Assembly (NCBI GenBank): GCA_032164295.1
Contig: JAJHTX010000009.1
Span: 434,001-498,000 of the forward strand
Source of the DNA: Inonotus obliquus
Taxonomy: Eukaryota; Basidiomycota; Agaricomycetes; Hymenochaetales; Hymenochaetaceae
Length of the DNA: 64,000 nt
Direction: 5' to 3'
The translations under genes and the position numbers were made by a program. Of the stretch, positions 45,744-58,180 are shown in pieces. How positions within the stretch are numbered: position 1 is the first letter of the stretch; every line of letters begins with the position of its first letter. The notes under the pieces are model-generated. The model was given only the letters and a program-made list of their open reading frames with translations, was not told where the DNA came from and ran no database searches.

Positions 45744-46395
45744 AGGTAGGGGAAGTATAAACTCGACTAGGTGTCACAATGTGACTGATGACCCTGAGCA
45801 CCCTGGGCTTACCCGATTTGGAAGGACCCTGAGGCAAAAATCTCGAGGTCGGATTTCAGGACAGTGGTAGCCAGCAGAAGAGCAGCCAGAATCCCATTTG
45901 TTCTTCAACAAAACATCAAAACAAAGCTTGTTTCACCAATAGCCAGCTCTCCTGAACCTCCCTCAGCCGTCAGGATACGTGTTATAAATGTGTATTAGTC
46001 AAATATTAGTAATAGATATGAGTCATAAGTAAATTACTATATTTGGACAGTATTTGTCATCCTGTGCCCGCCAAGAGCGGCAAAAATTCTGCGGTCGAAA
46101 TTTACGAAATTTACGAAAAGCTTACCAGAATGCTGGAAAATGAATTCTGAGCCATTTGACACAAAAAAGGTTCATCCCTTAATCGGAAGGTCAGGGGTCC
46201 ATATTTTTTAATTTTAAAAACATACATCTGCTTGTAATTTTTATTAGAAGAGATCTATGGGAACCAAATTCGAGTTTGTGTTGAGTGGAAGTTGCAGTTA
46301 AGAAAGGGTCCAGAGTCACCGGATGAGGCAAGTCAGGCCAAGTCAGGGTCGCATGACGCGCGTCACACCTAGTCGAGTTTATACTTCCCCTACCT
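45744..46395. mobile_element. Non-autonomous DNA transposon (MITE-like), 652 bp
   Basis: The ends are perfect inverted repeats: 45,744-45,774 is the exact reverse complement of 46,365-46,395, beginning AGGTAGGGGAAGTATAAACT. Each end is flanked by TA (45,742-45,743 and 46,396-46,397), consistent with a TA target duplication as in the Tc1/mariner group. Partial complementarity continues inward (GTCACA/GTGAC and a GACCCTGA block). The interior has no coding capacity, so it would depend on a transposase from elsewhere. Both perfect ends suggest recent activity. Confidence 0.8.
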
Positions 46396-47409
46396 TATAT
46401 AACTTCCGAATAGGTCCAGTCCAGGTTCCAGTAGTCTAGTCGGCGCTATTTATTAATTGGTGTAGCGGTAGCGAGTCCATCGCTGATGCCATTAATATTG
46501 CTGTATCATACGTATGCCTTCCGATTCCCATCCACATGCATGCCCTCGCTCTGCTCTCTGAGAGGACTAATAAGAGAGGCGCTGAAATCACGGGACTAGT
46601 ACTGCTAGTCAGAGACAACACCTGCACAGGAGACAGGAGTAAACGAGTAAATATCGATATTAATATTGTGCCTGTCGTGTACAACACGTGAATCCCTCGA
46701 CGTCCGTCGACGACACGTGAATCACTGATCGAGGACCAGAACACGAGAACACCTGAGCGCTGAAACGCGTCTTAGACCAGTAAGAGTGAAGAGACCTTGA
46801 CCTTTTCAAGGCAAAAGGCCAAGGGCTTTTGAATAACGTCGCGTGTTGTATACCGTACCTGAGTGGTTTGGGGAAGAGAAATGTAGAGTTTTCATTTTCA
46901 TTTTCATTTTTATGAGAAGCTCCGGAACAAGTATCTCAAATCAGCACCGGAAGGGAATTATGAAGATGAAGGAAGGGAGAAGGAAGACTTCGGGAGTTGC
47001 ACTGTCGGAAGGACATGAAGAAGTCCACGGTGCCTTGTACTCTATTGAATTTCTTGATCGGAATCGCAGGGCAGAGCGCTAATTGAGTTCATAATGGCTT
47101 GGTTAAGCGGGGAAGATCCATCAGGGGTCGTAGATTACAGTCCAGCTCTGCCAGAGACGAGGCTGTTTGCGTATAAACAGCACACAAGTGCTGCGCCTTT
47201 GTCATTGACGATGAATCAACGATGAGAAAGTGAGGGGAAGACATCAGAGACGAGATCTTAACCAAGCCAGATTTGATACCAAGAGCTGAGCGATCAGATG
47301 ACGTGGGGAAATCAACTATTTCATTTTCGGAACTACCCGACGCGCTCTCCCTTCCCTCTCTCTAAAAGGCGCTGCAGCCCCAACTACTTCTCTTATTCTA
47401 CCTACCATT
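46396..47409. other. Intergenic, upstream of acyl-CoA synthetase
   Basis: Holds the promoter of the following gene. A TTTTCATTTTCATTTT repeat lies near 46,891-46,910. No gene recognised. Confidence 0.5.
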
Positions 47410-50041
47410 ATGAACAGACCCTGGCCTGCCTGGCCCGTCGTTGACGGTGTTCGTGTAACCTCAGTCGCTGTCGAGAAAGAGGTCAAACAAGGCCAGACTC
47501 CAACTCGACGTAACGCGGCGTTCAAAGACAATCTCGTCACTCGTCCACTGGACGGTATCGAAGTCGTTCCCGACATCCTCGCTTACGCTGCCCGTATACA
47601 TGGCACACGTAACGCAGTCGGATGGAGAGAAATAACCGATGTTCACGAGGAAGAAAAGGTAGTGACGAAGAACGTTGGAGGGAAAGAGGTGAAAGAAAAG
47701 AAGAAGTGGAAGTATTTTGAACTTTCGGCGTATAAGTATTTGAGCTTTGTTCAGGTGAAGGAGGCTGCGGGTGAGGTTGCTGCTGGGTTTTTGGAACTTG
47801 GTGTGAAGAAGGGTGACGTGTTCAACATCTACGCTGCGACGAGGTTCGTGGTCGTTACTCTTTCGTTCTGCTCTATGTTGTCTGCTGCGCACGCGACGCG
47901 TCTATGGCTGACGTCAGGTGCCGTGCCATCAACGTTCTGTTGGGGCAACTCTCCTTAGTGACTGGACTGGTGACTCTCGCCAAGTCACTCTTGTCACTCT
48001 CCAAGTTCATCTTATTTTCTTTCATCGCATCTGTATCTCCTTCCGCGCTTACGCTGACTTTGATCCACTTATAGCCAAAACTGGCAACTCATCTCGCATG
48101 GTTGCACTTACATCGGTGCGCCAGCTGCCACAGCTTATGATACGCTGGGTGAATCCGGGTTGCAACACTCCTTAAACGAGCCCGAGTGCGTGGGCGTTTT
48201 CACAAACGCGGATCTTCTCCCGACTGTTGCCAAAGTTTTGGAATCTGTTCCTTCCGTTCGCATAATCATCTATGATGGCGAACCTCCCTCGAAAGTTTTG
48301 GAAGACCTCAGGTCGAAACGGGAAGGGTTGCAACTTCTTTCTATTGATGAGCTGCGTCAGCTTGGAAGAGGCAAGACTTTTGACGTGAACGTAAAGCCGG
48401 AAGATGTTGCGTGTATCATGTACACGAGTGGTACGACGGGCGCACCGAAGGGCGTCGTCATTACACACGGCAATCTCATCGCCTCCGTCGGCGCAGTCTT
48501 CCATCTACTCGGACACCATCTCCACTCAACGGATTCATTCCTCGCTTACCTCCCGCTGGCGCACATCCTCGAATACATCGTCGAACTTGCACTTTACTTT
48601 GTTGGAATGACAATAGGTTATGGCCGTGTCAAGACGCTTACGGATGCCTCTGTGCGGAACTGTCTTGGTGACCTTCGGGAGTTCAAGCCGTCGATTATGG
48701 TTGGCGTACCTGCGGTTTGGGAGACTATCCGGAAAGGAATACTTACGAAAGTTAACATGGCCGGGACGATCAAGAAGAGTATGTTCTCAGGTGCGCTCGC
48801 GGTGAAGAAGGCAAATGTGCCAGGATTGAAGCAGGCCGTGGACGCAATCGTGTTTAACGCTGTCAAGCATCAGACGGGTGGACGTTTACGACTTGCATTG
48901 AGCGGAGGTGCTGCGTTGAGTCGTGAGACTCAGGAATTCCTCTCATTGGCTCTTGTCACGTTGGTGCAAGGTACGTAACCGCTATTAGTCAAGGCCTATA
49001 TCACCGGTTGGTTGACGTGGCTTCAAGGTTACGGGATGACCGAATCATGCGGCATGTGTGCGATTCTCCCACCAGAATTCTTACGATACGGTCCTGTCGG
49101 CGCACCCGTCCCTTCGATCGAGATCAAGTTGCTTGATGTACCAGATGCGGGTTATTTGTCAACCAACAAGCAACCTCAGGGTGAAGTTTTGATTCGAGGC
49201 CCGTCGGTGATCAAAGGGTATTACAAGCGGGATGATTTGAATAATGATGAGACAATCTTCACGAAGGATGGGTGGCTACGTACGGGTGATGTGGGAACGT
49301 GGAATCCGGATGGAACACTTAGCTTGATTGACAGGTTCGTCGGAAGTTATTATTATCACATAGCATGTGGATGGTCCGGTGCTGACAGTAAAACCATAGG
49401 ATAAAGAACCTGGTCAAGCTTCACAACGGCGAGGTACGTTTTCGACCTTGACGTTTGAATTATAAGCTTATGCTTTTGTTGTAGTACATTGCGCTTGAAC
49501 GACTCGAGTCTATCTATAAGTCCTGCAACTTGGTTGCGAACATATGCGTACACGCGACTCCAGAAGCAACGCACCCGATCGCTATCATCATCCCACACGA
49601 ACAACACCTCCGTCAAGAACTTTCTCGTAACTCAACCACCGCATCCTCTGCATCCTCCACCATCTCCTCCTCATCCACCGACAAAAACTCCATCAAGAAC
49701 GGAAATAGTAGGATTTCTGATAAAGCGGATTTGGAGTTGCACGATTTGTGTGAGGATGAGGACGTTATAAGGATTGTGTTGAAGGCGTGTAACGATGCGG
49801 GGAAGAAGAATGGGTTTAAGCCGATGGAGTTGTTGCAGTCTGTGATTCTTACGCCTGATGAGTGGACACCGGAGAGTGGACTTGTTACTGCTGCGCAGAA
49901 GGTACAGAGGAGGAAGGTGGCGGAGAAGTTTGAGAAGGAGATTAAGGTTCGTTTTGTGGTTTGGTTTTTTGTCTGTTGCGTTTTCCGTCTTTACTGACTG
50001 ATGCGATTTGATTTTTTCAGGCTGCATATGCGAACGCCTGA
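47410..50041 (+). CDS. Long-chain fatty acyl-CoA synthetase (Faa-type)
   Basis: Activates long-chain fatty acids to CoA esters using ATP, for lipid synthesis or oxidation. Exons 47,410-47,843, 48,075-48,970, 49,028-49,334, 49,400-49,433, 49,485-49,946, 50,021-50,041 give 717 residues, the normal Faa1/4 length. ATP/AMP motif YTSGTTGAPKGVVITHGN lies at about 261-278. Other landmarks: NWQLISHGCTYIGAPAATAY; AYLPLAHILEYIVEL; RLALSGGAALSRETQEFL; YGMTESCGMC; GEVLIRGPSVIKGYYK; GWLRTGDVGTWNPDG; and the fatty-acid signature IDRIKNLVKLHNGEYIALE, spread over three exons. The last exon codes only AAYANA before TGA. The first intron (232 bp) is long for this region. No peroxisomal SKL end is present. The stop codon lies inside a minisatellite. 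Confidence 0.93.
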
Positions 50042-50072
50042 ACGCCTGAACGCCTGAACGCCTGAACGCTTG
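50033..50072 (+). repeat. 8-bp minisatellite spanning a stop codon
   Basis: Five head-to-tail copies of AACGCCTG (the last is AACGCTTG). The first copy contributes the final Asn-Ala codons and the stop of the acyl-CoA synthetase. Confidence 0.9.
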
Positions 50073-52640
50073 AGACCTGGGACCTAGGATGGGGTGATGG
50101 GATGGGATGGGATGAGAGAGCCGTATACCCGGACTTGGTATCCTTGCCTGTGCACTTGCGCCCCTGTGTCCGTATCACCGTATCACCATATGACCGTATG
50201 ACCCTTTTGCGAAATGGCATATTGATTAAGAGATTAGCATTTGGATCCGTCTTCGGTCTTCGGTCTTCGGTCTTCGGAGTGCGGTATGCGGTATGCGGTC
50301 CAGTACGGTTTTTGGGTGCGCGGGTTGTATGTTCCTCGCTCGGTCTGGTCTTGATGTTCTTTGATTTTGATCGGTCTTTTTCTTCCCTCTGCGTTCCTCC
50401 GTTCCAAATCCAAGTCCAAATCCAAGTCCAAGGCCGAGTTGCATTGCATTGAAGATTGAAGATTGAAGATTGAAGACTGAATCCCCAACCTTCTGTTCTT
50501 ATTTTCTTTCTTTCGGTCTTGAGGCCGTTCACCTTCAACTTTATCTTCATGTCCTCGTATTCGTATCTCTTTGTCTTCTTTGTCTTCTTTGTCGTCTATC
50601 TAGCATCATTGTCTACTTAGTTGCAATCGATCATTTGGTCATTTGTTCATTTGGTTATTTGGTTATTTGTTCATTTGGTCACTCTAACACTCTTTCATTT
50701 ATCACTCTTCACTCTTACTCAAGATACGACGAATCAGAATTGACGAATTGGATCAGAATCGAATTGAATCAGAATTGAATCAGTAGAATGTTTCGGTGAT
50801 ACCTCAACTTCGTACGTTCACGTTCGCGTCTTTTTTCGATTTGTCTTCTTCTCTTTCTTTCGTCTTTCGTCTTTCGTCTTTCGTCTTTTGTCTTTCGTCT
50901 ATCTCTTTCGTCTTTTATCGTTTGTCTTTCTCGTCTTTCTTCAGTTACTTCACTGTCTCACCTCTTTCCTCTTTCAGTTTTTCAGTTTTTCACTCATTAA
51001 CATTGCTTGGACACACACACACACTTTCTCTTTTAACAATGACTCGGAATGTAGTTGAATGTAGTTGAATGTGATGAATGCGGTGGATGCGGTGAAGAAT
51101 GAAGAATGAAGAATCGGAAGACTCGTATCATACTTGGATACCTCGGCCTCGGAATCCGGATACTCGAGTGAGGACAAATAAGAATGAACAATATTGACAA
51201 ATGACAAAATAAGAAAAGGAAACTTGGAAAGGATGGATATCGCTGACTGTGCCACTGCCACTGCCACTGCCACTGCCACTACTGAGCCTGCTGACTACTG
51301 AAGTCTGAGCCTGCTGAGACTGAGTCCACCGAGTGCACTTTATCTTTAGGTAAAGGTTATGTGTATGTGTAGGAAGGTGAAGGTGAAGGTAGAGCATTAA
51401 TATTGATCTGAGCCTCTACGAAACACGTTTTATGTATATGTATGTGTATGTGCGGTAGATAGTGACAACAGCTGCAGGCCTGCACCATGCATATGATGTA
51501 CAGTTCAGAACGTCTCTAGCGTACCCCATACCGTAGCAAAGGTATATCTATGTATCTATGTATATATATATCTATGTATCTATGTATATATATATCTATG
51601 TATATATGTATCTATGAGTCTATGTATGTATATTTTGGTCGGGTGTTGGGAAGTCTTCCGACACGAACACGGACTCGGGCGTCCGTCTACGAAAATAGTA
51701 TTAGCACTCTGCGGCCTGCCCGCGGATATTAATATTAACGCTACTACTTACACATTGGTATTCCGAGTCGTTATTCAGTTCTGGATTCTGGATTCTAGAC
51801 TTTGGATTTTGGACTGTGGACTGTGGACTCTGCACCCTGGACTCTGGACTCATGACTCGGAGTATGACATGGGTACAGACGCAGACACAAACGGCAGACG
51901 ATAGACGGTAGACGGCAGACGCTGACGGCAGACGTTATACAGCTATACAGCTACTCAATATTCAATATTCAATATTCAATACTCAAAATACTTGCACCGT
52001 CTACTGACAAGATACTTTATACTGCTAACGAATTGGCCGGTGACCTGGTGTATATATAACCTGGTGTATATATATACATTACACCTATCCGAGTCTAGAG
52101 TTAGGGTACTAGTCTAGAGTCCGTTCTGGATTGGTGGAGGTGGAGATGGAGATAGTGAATTGGTGTGGTGTGGTGTGGTGTGGTGTGGTGTGGTGACGGG
52201 AGCCGGAGTCGCGTCGCGTCGTGTGTCGTTGTCGTTATCGTGTGGGGTGCGATTACATGTACATACGGTATCTATGCTTATGCCGTTGCGGTCTGGTCTG
52301 GAAGAAACTAATCACGGAGCACTTAGTACTAGGGCACTGGCAGGATAGTGAGGTCAAGGTTGCGGCGAAACGAAACGATTGAACAAATGAACATGCTTCA
52401 TATCCCCATATCTCCATACCTCCATCTAAACATCTAAACATCTTCTATCTTCTATCTTTTTTCAAGATGAGACGGAATCTGATCTAGTGTTAGAGACCGA
52501 GCCCGGGCCCGAGCCTGAGCCCGATGAATCTAACGTCGTACCGCCTTATCAAATAAACCTCGTACAAATCCGCACCAACTGCCGTAATCCTAGCCATATA
52601 TACCGTTAAATCAAGCGGCATTACCTTACAATAAATACCT
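50042..52640. repeat. Simple-repeat-dense, gene-free region
   Basis: About 2.6 kb packed with short tandem arrays: GTCTTCG (50,250-50,278), GAAGATT (50,452-50,476), TCATTTGGT (50,630-50,690), CGTCTTT (50,860-50,925), CA (51,012-51,022), CCACTG (51,250-51,280), TATCTATG/TATA (51,544-51,630), TGGACTC-like (51,780-51,855), CAATATT (51,955-51,985), GGTGTATATATA (52,046-52,076) and TGGTG x7 (52,161-52,195). Open frames found here are repeat translations. No gene supported. Confidence 0.75.
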
Positions 52641-54616
52641 GACACTGACACCTACAACCATTCAACATGTAGGCATGAAGGCATGTAGGCGTGTAGTAAT
52701 CTCCGTGGTCGGCATTGATCGAATCATAATCATAACCATCAACGTAATCGTAATCGTCGAAAACGAGGATCCCCTCGGATCGGACTGCGGGTTTCGACAA
52801 ACGGGCAAGAACAGTCTGCATGGATCGAATCAGAATCAGAATCGTAACTGTCAAAAACGAAGATCCCCTCGGATCGGACAACGGGATTCGATAAACGGGT
52901 AAGAAGGTCGACGGAAATATCAATGTCAGTATGGTATATAAGATAACCGAACGGGAAAAATACCTGCTCAGATTGAGATTGAGAATTGGAGGTGTCTTCG
53001 CATGACACGGAGGCAGAACAAAGTAAACAGTCGGAATTCGGGAGGAGTGGGAATCGGGCGAATTGGGCCAGACGGTGTGGAAGTTGTTCCATTTGATTTG
53101 ACGACGCGGATTTGCAACTCGAACTCTTGATAGACCGACTTGCGATTTTACGAGATATGCGCTCTAGACGGACTTAAATGGTCTACTGGAGTTAACATTT
53201 ATAGCACAGCTTTGGGGGATATCAGATTACCGTGGATGGTTGGGCAAGAAGAGTTTGAATTGATCGGAGAGCTGAGGAAGCAGGGCATTATCGATCACGA
53301 GTCTAAAGAAAAGTAAAGAAGTACGCTAGGATCAATTTGAAACAGGACAACACGCGATAAATATAAGATTAAGTACCTGAGGATGAGATCGGTGAACCTG
53401 AAAAAAAGAATGTTATGTTAGGATAGGCATTTCACTTTACTTTCTCGTAGGACGATCGGCCGTCTCTGGGTCTACGAGTTGTACGTTGGAACGGTACAAT
53501 AGCTCTGTCCTTCGATTTCTTGGTGGACTTCTATTCTGTGGTACGTTTCTGCCGGAGATGAAGTGGACGGGCGCTTTATAATTGTATTGTAAGTAGGGAG
53601 AACTCGACTCCCGGCAGGCGTGGCATGGGCGTTGGCTGGTGAGAAAAATACAAGCCGAGGAAATACTGGGATGTCCACCTGCGTGTACTCCTGAGCATCT
53701 TGATCGTCTTGGATACCGCCCCTGGTGCGAAAGAGCCTCGCGATCTTCAAGAAGACATAGGGTATGTTAGCGATAATGATGAACTGTACCCGTGGAGACT
53801 GAACAGACTAAGAAGGCGGATTGTATTGAAGTTGCATGACACCAATTTCCGAACTTCATGTTTCTCTCTCGGGACCAATTCTTCGAATGTACCTCGAAAG
53901 GGCAATGCACAGCACACGGTTGGAGCGTGCGGGATTCGGAAACTGAGGCATGGTTCAGTGGAGACAGGAAGCACAGAGCAGAGTCACCAGGGCAAAACTT
54001 GATGACGCGAATCTCCAGGAATAAGGTCGACTAAAGTAAGTTGCCTGAAGTGTGGGCAAGTTCCGGGAGGGGGGCCAGAGAAGGTTGAAAATCGGGTATA
54101 AGGCGCATGTATGTACTGTGGAAAAGCAGAGACGACCGGGAGGATGGAGGCAAATTGGAAGCGTGGTTGTAGTTCTTGAGAAAGTAGTACAATATATTGG
54201 AGACGAGAGAGCCCAAGGAGACAAAAGGATGGTAGTGCTTGGATGAGTGAGGGACGAGGAATAAAGTTAGGTTGCGGAGATCGAACCGAGGCAGTGGATC
54301 ATGCTCGTCTTAGCCAAATATGGAAATGAATTCACACCGAGTGAATCTGAGGCTAAGTTAAACACGATGCATCAGCATACTCTACTCGACTCTCGACTCT
54401 CCCTCATCCATCCCTCTCATCTCCCTCACCGCTCTTTCCATTTCATACAGATTGATTCCGATTCACTCAGATCAGATCGTCTGCTCAGCCTTTGGGATAG
54501 TTTCCATACACGTTATATACCGCAAGATAGGCTCCGACCCATCACAACTTTGATTTCATAACCTACCTCCCCGCCTACCCTTCAAGAGTAAAGCTTCCTG
54601 TGCCCCCCTACACCTC
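52641..54616. other. Unresolved region with coding-like segments on both strands
   Basis: No gene can be assigned with confidence. 52,716-52,808 and 52,816-52,905 are diverged direct copies offset by about 94 bp (shared GATCCCCTCGGATCGGA). Around 53,030-53,400 both strands look coding. On +, 53,134-53,316 is open (WSTGVNIYSTALGDIRLPW; EEFELIGELRKQGIIDHES). On -, 53,302-53,231 is flanked by an AG acceptor and GT donor and reads VIDNALLPQLSDQFKLFLP. The rest to 54,616 includes the velvet gene's promoter side. Confidence 0.35.
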
Positions 54617-57600
54617 ATGGCACTCATGGACGACGAACACAACTCTCCTCCCGACGACGAACTAGGTGGCATCCCTCAGCCATACAATCGCGATGACATG
54701 TCAGTACTTTTCCTCTTCTTTTATACCCAGTCCTGTGGTTCGGCCCCACGCCGCTCTTGCGGGTGAGCCCAGTTTAATGGTTCCCCCCTTCAAGCATGCG
54801 ACCATCGGCTTCAGAACTTGATATCTAGCTACCATTGCCGTTCGCTAGCGCTCTGTCTTTTCCCCCTTGCTCCCTACATCAACGGCTGCTAGCTGGGTCT
54901 CCGTCCTCCGGCGTGTGAATGCGCCTCATCCTTGACCCTGATATCCATCCTCGTTCTCTTACTCTCCTCTCTCCTACCTCTCTTCGACTCTCATCTTTCT
55001 TGATTTCGAAACAAGCTACTGACTGATTGATTTTACTCTTATCACCGCGTCGCCAATCGTTTTCACCGTCTATTTCTCATCTATCGATTTGGATCGTGAA
55101 TTTGCAACCCCTGTTTACCTACACGTGCACGACGGCGTTGGGTCGATATATTTGCTACGTCATGGCAAATGGTCGCGGAAACAGAGAGTATGACTTGATT
55201 GTGCGCCAAGAGCCAAAACAGGCGCGAATGTGTGGTGTTGGTACGAAAGGTGGGTCTATGCTTTCGTTCTTCCGATCAGGTCGTTTGTTTGTTTCTTCTC
55301 TTCAAAGTCTTTCCCGATCAGGTTGTGAACGCGCGATGCGGACCCTTGGCCATTTTTTACCGCCTTCTCGCACTCTATTGGTTTCCAGACATTGCTCTAT
55401 GCTAATATACGTATTAAATTATACAGCCGATCGGCGACCGATTGACCCTCCTCCGGTGGTACAACTGCGAGTTTGTGAGAAAGGATCACGATCCCGGCGC
55501 AGCAGCTCGCCAGATGACCGGTGAGTACCTGGACTTCTTCGTTTTTTCCGCCCTTGAAACCCGGTCCCGGGAAAGAGATGCCAGTTTCTACCGCGCTGCT
55601 CACACATTAGACCTATTCTCTGCCCCCACTTCCATCCGTGTTTTCACCGGCTCATCATGTCCTGGACCAATGCTGAATCTGACTATGTTTATCCATCACA
55701 GCGCCCACTACAATCAGTCGTTCTTGCAAAATCCGTATTACTTCATGTATGCATCTTTGGCAAGCCCCGAACGCGACGAAGAGCTTCATCTATTGAAAGA
55801 CGGCAAGACCCGTTGCACAACTGGAAGCGTTGTCAGCAGCCTGTATCATCTAAAAGACCCGGAGGCAGATAGTGCGTACTTTACTTTTTATTCTTCGTTC
55901 TTTCCTTCCGCACTTTCTTCATTCTGTACCTTATGAATTATCCTTCCGTTCTGCACGACTTCGTCGTGGATCCCGGAAGATCTTATCGAGTTTGGTTACG
56001 ATTCATGCACGCTTGGCTGCGGGAGTCGATGCCTTGTCGTGTGGGCTGCGTTCCCATTCCGTGGATATTTGATGCAGCGTGTGCTGCCATCTAACCTTAG
56101 GGACTCTTCTTTTCTAATCTTACTCGATTTTTCACATTCTTTCCTACTTGGCCGATTCTTCCCTTCCTCCATTGATGAGCGTTGAATTTATCCTTAAAAT
56201 CAATGGTTTTTACCTCTTTTTATCCGACTCTTCTGCCATATCATGATACTCACCACGATTATTGATGTCTGCAGGCGAAGGAAGGACAGGACGCGACGCA
56301 GGTTTCTTCGTGTTCCCAGATTTAAGCGTCCGAACAGAAGGAACGTATCGTCTAAAGCTTACGCTGTTTGAGGTTATTGGCGCAAATGTACATCATTGTA
56401 AGAGTATCTTCAGTGCCCCTTTCTACGTGTATACTGCGAAGAAGTTCCCGGGCATGGAAGGTTAGTGTTTCTCCAAGTCTTCCCAGCATAACTCTGATTG
56501 TTGTTATTGGATGCGGATGTTTTTCTACCTGGTTGCACCTTCCTTTCTTCCTGAATACCGTGACCTCGCGTCTCCCGAATAGAGTCGACGAATTTATCAT
56601 GCGCGCTTGCTGACCAAGGCATCAAAATCCGTATTCGGAAAGATGTGCGCGTTCGTAAACGGACACTGGATCCAAATTGGTTCCAACCCGTTCAGCGAGA
56701 CGACGGAGCTAGTGACGTCTCAGATGATGAGGCCGTTGGTCGAGATCCAAAAAGAGCTCGGAATGAAGCTGGTCCGCCTCCTCCCCCTCCACCGGCGGTA
56801 CCTCCTTCTGCTTCGGCTTCAGCAAACACCGCTGGTGGGACATGGGGTTCAATCAATCCCGCTCTACCACCAGCTCCTGCTCCCCCGCCACCTCCGGCTC
56901 CGGCAGCTCCTGAAGCAGCATCATATGATGCTCGTTCTTCTTTTTCTTCAGCACCCGCTTCCGCTCCTGCACAAGCTCCAGGACCTGTCCCATCAGCTAC
57001 AACGGGAGCGGCACATCCGGATTATCCGCCCCAGCCTCATCAACATGCACCATATATTCCCCCACCGCCTCATCCAAGTGGAGTGTACGCAGGTGCTTAT
57101 GGATGGGGTCCTGTTCCTCCTCACCCCCATGCGCAGGGTTATGGCGGGTATCCCAGCTATGATCACCATCGGGCACAGCCGTATGGTGCTCCTCCAGGAA
57201 TGCATTACGGTGCACCACCGCCCCCGTATGGGTATTATGACCAACATGGTCAATATGGCCATCCACCTCCGGCCTCAGCGCAGCCGCAACAGCAACAACC
57301 CCAAGCTTCTCAACAACCGACGCAGAATGAGTCCCCGAGGAGTGCCGGTGGCCAAAGTACCACAAGTCAGGCGGCGCAGCAGGGTAGAGGAAAAGACGCT
57401 TATCAACCGCCTCCAGCTTCTACGCAAGGTATGATGCCGCCTCCAGCTAGTTATGTTGGACAGGACTATGGATATGGTCGTCCACCACCGCCTGCATCTT
57501 CATCAAGTGCACCGGCGCAAACAAGACCGTACCATCCGTCTCCCGGCCCAGCCGCTCCCATCCCACCTCCGCAAAGCGCACCCGCTGCGCCGGGCGCGTT

Positions 57601-58180
57601 GCCTGGGGGATATTCGCAGCCTCAGTCACAAGGGCATATGGGGCATTACATGGCTTCACATCAACATACTCCATACGGATATGCTACCGGTACTGATCCG
57701 TATTCTCACCCTCAGCATCCGCCTCAACATAGTGGACAGCAGCAGCCACCTCCACCGCAGGCTCATCAGCAACAGCAGTGGGGCTATCCAACACCGTTTG
57801 CCGGATATGGAAGGCCGGGACCTGCTTGGGGCGCTCCGCCTAGTGATCCCTATGGGTACACTTCGCAGACTACTGCTACGAGTGCGGGTGGATATGTGAG
57901 ACCAGGACCGGAGGAGAGCGGGAGGAGAAGTCCACCTGTACCAAGTATCTCGGGTCAAGGAAGGGTATTTAATAGCGCGAACTCTCCTACACGGACATCA
58001 GCGAGCAATGGTGGGAGTGTGTCCGTTACAGCCGCTAGTGGAGCGAATTCGGATAGGATACAGCTTGCGCCGCTACGTCAGTCGGGAGGTGCGGAACAGG
58101 CGTATGGTGTTAATGGGACGAATGTTCTGGGAAAGAAGAATCCTTTGAGTATCGGGAGCATTATCTCTGAGGAGAGCTGA
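54617..58180 (+). CDS. Velvet-domain transcriptional regulator (VelB/VosA-like)
   Basis: Velvet proteins are fungal DNA-binding regulators linking development with secondary metabolism. Exons 54,617-54,699, 55,185-55,249, 55,427-55,520, 55,702-55,871, 56,275-56,460, 56,583-58,180 give 731 residues. The velvet domain spans about 28-225: EYDLIVRQEPKQARMCGVG; ADRRPIDPPPVVQLRV; NPYYFMYASLASPERDEELH; TRCTTGSVVSSLYHLKD; DAGFFVFPDLSVRTEGTYRL; CKSIFSAPFYVYTAKKFPGM; and LSCALADQGIKIRIRKDVRV. A nuclear-localisation-like DPKRARN follows, then about 480 residues rich in Pro, Gln, Gly and Tyr, likely an activation or condensate region. The first exon and the 485-bp first intron are the weakest part; other introns are 120-400 bp. 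Large open frames in other phases over 56,600-57,900 are shadows. Confidence 0.88.

Noticed and set aside
50250..52200. Regularly spaced repeats considered as a CRISPR array.
   Set aside because: Units are contiguous micro- or minisatellites without spacers, in a eukaryotic genome.
54255..54330. tRNA-like A-box/B-box pattern on the - strand (TGGCTAAG and GGTTCGATC).
   Set aside because: The T-stem does not pair, the spacing between boxes is too short, and no acceptor stem forms.
56607..57434. A 275-codon open frame in another phase within the velvet gene.
   Set aside because: It overlaps the Pro/Gln-rich tail; composition of the real frame explains the open shadow, and the velvet domain fixes the phase.
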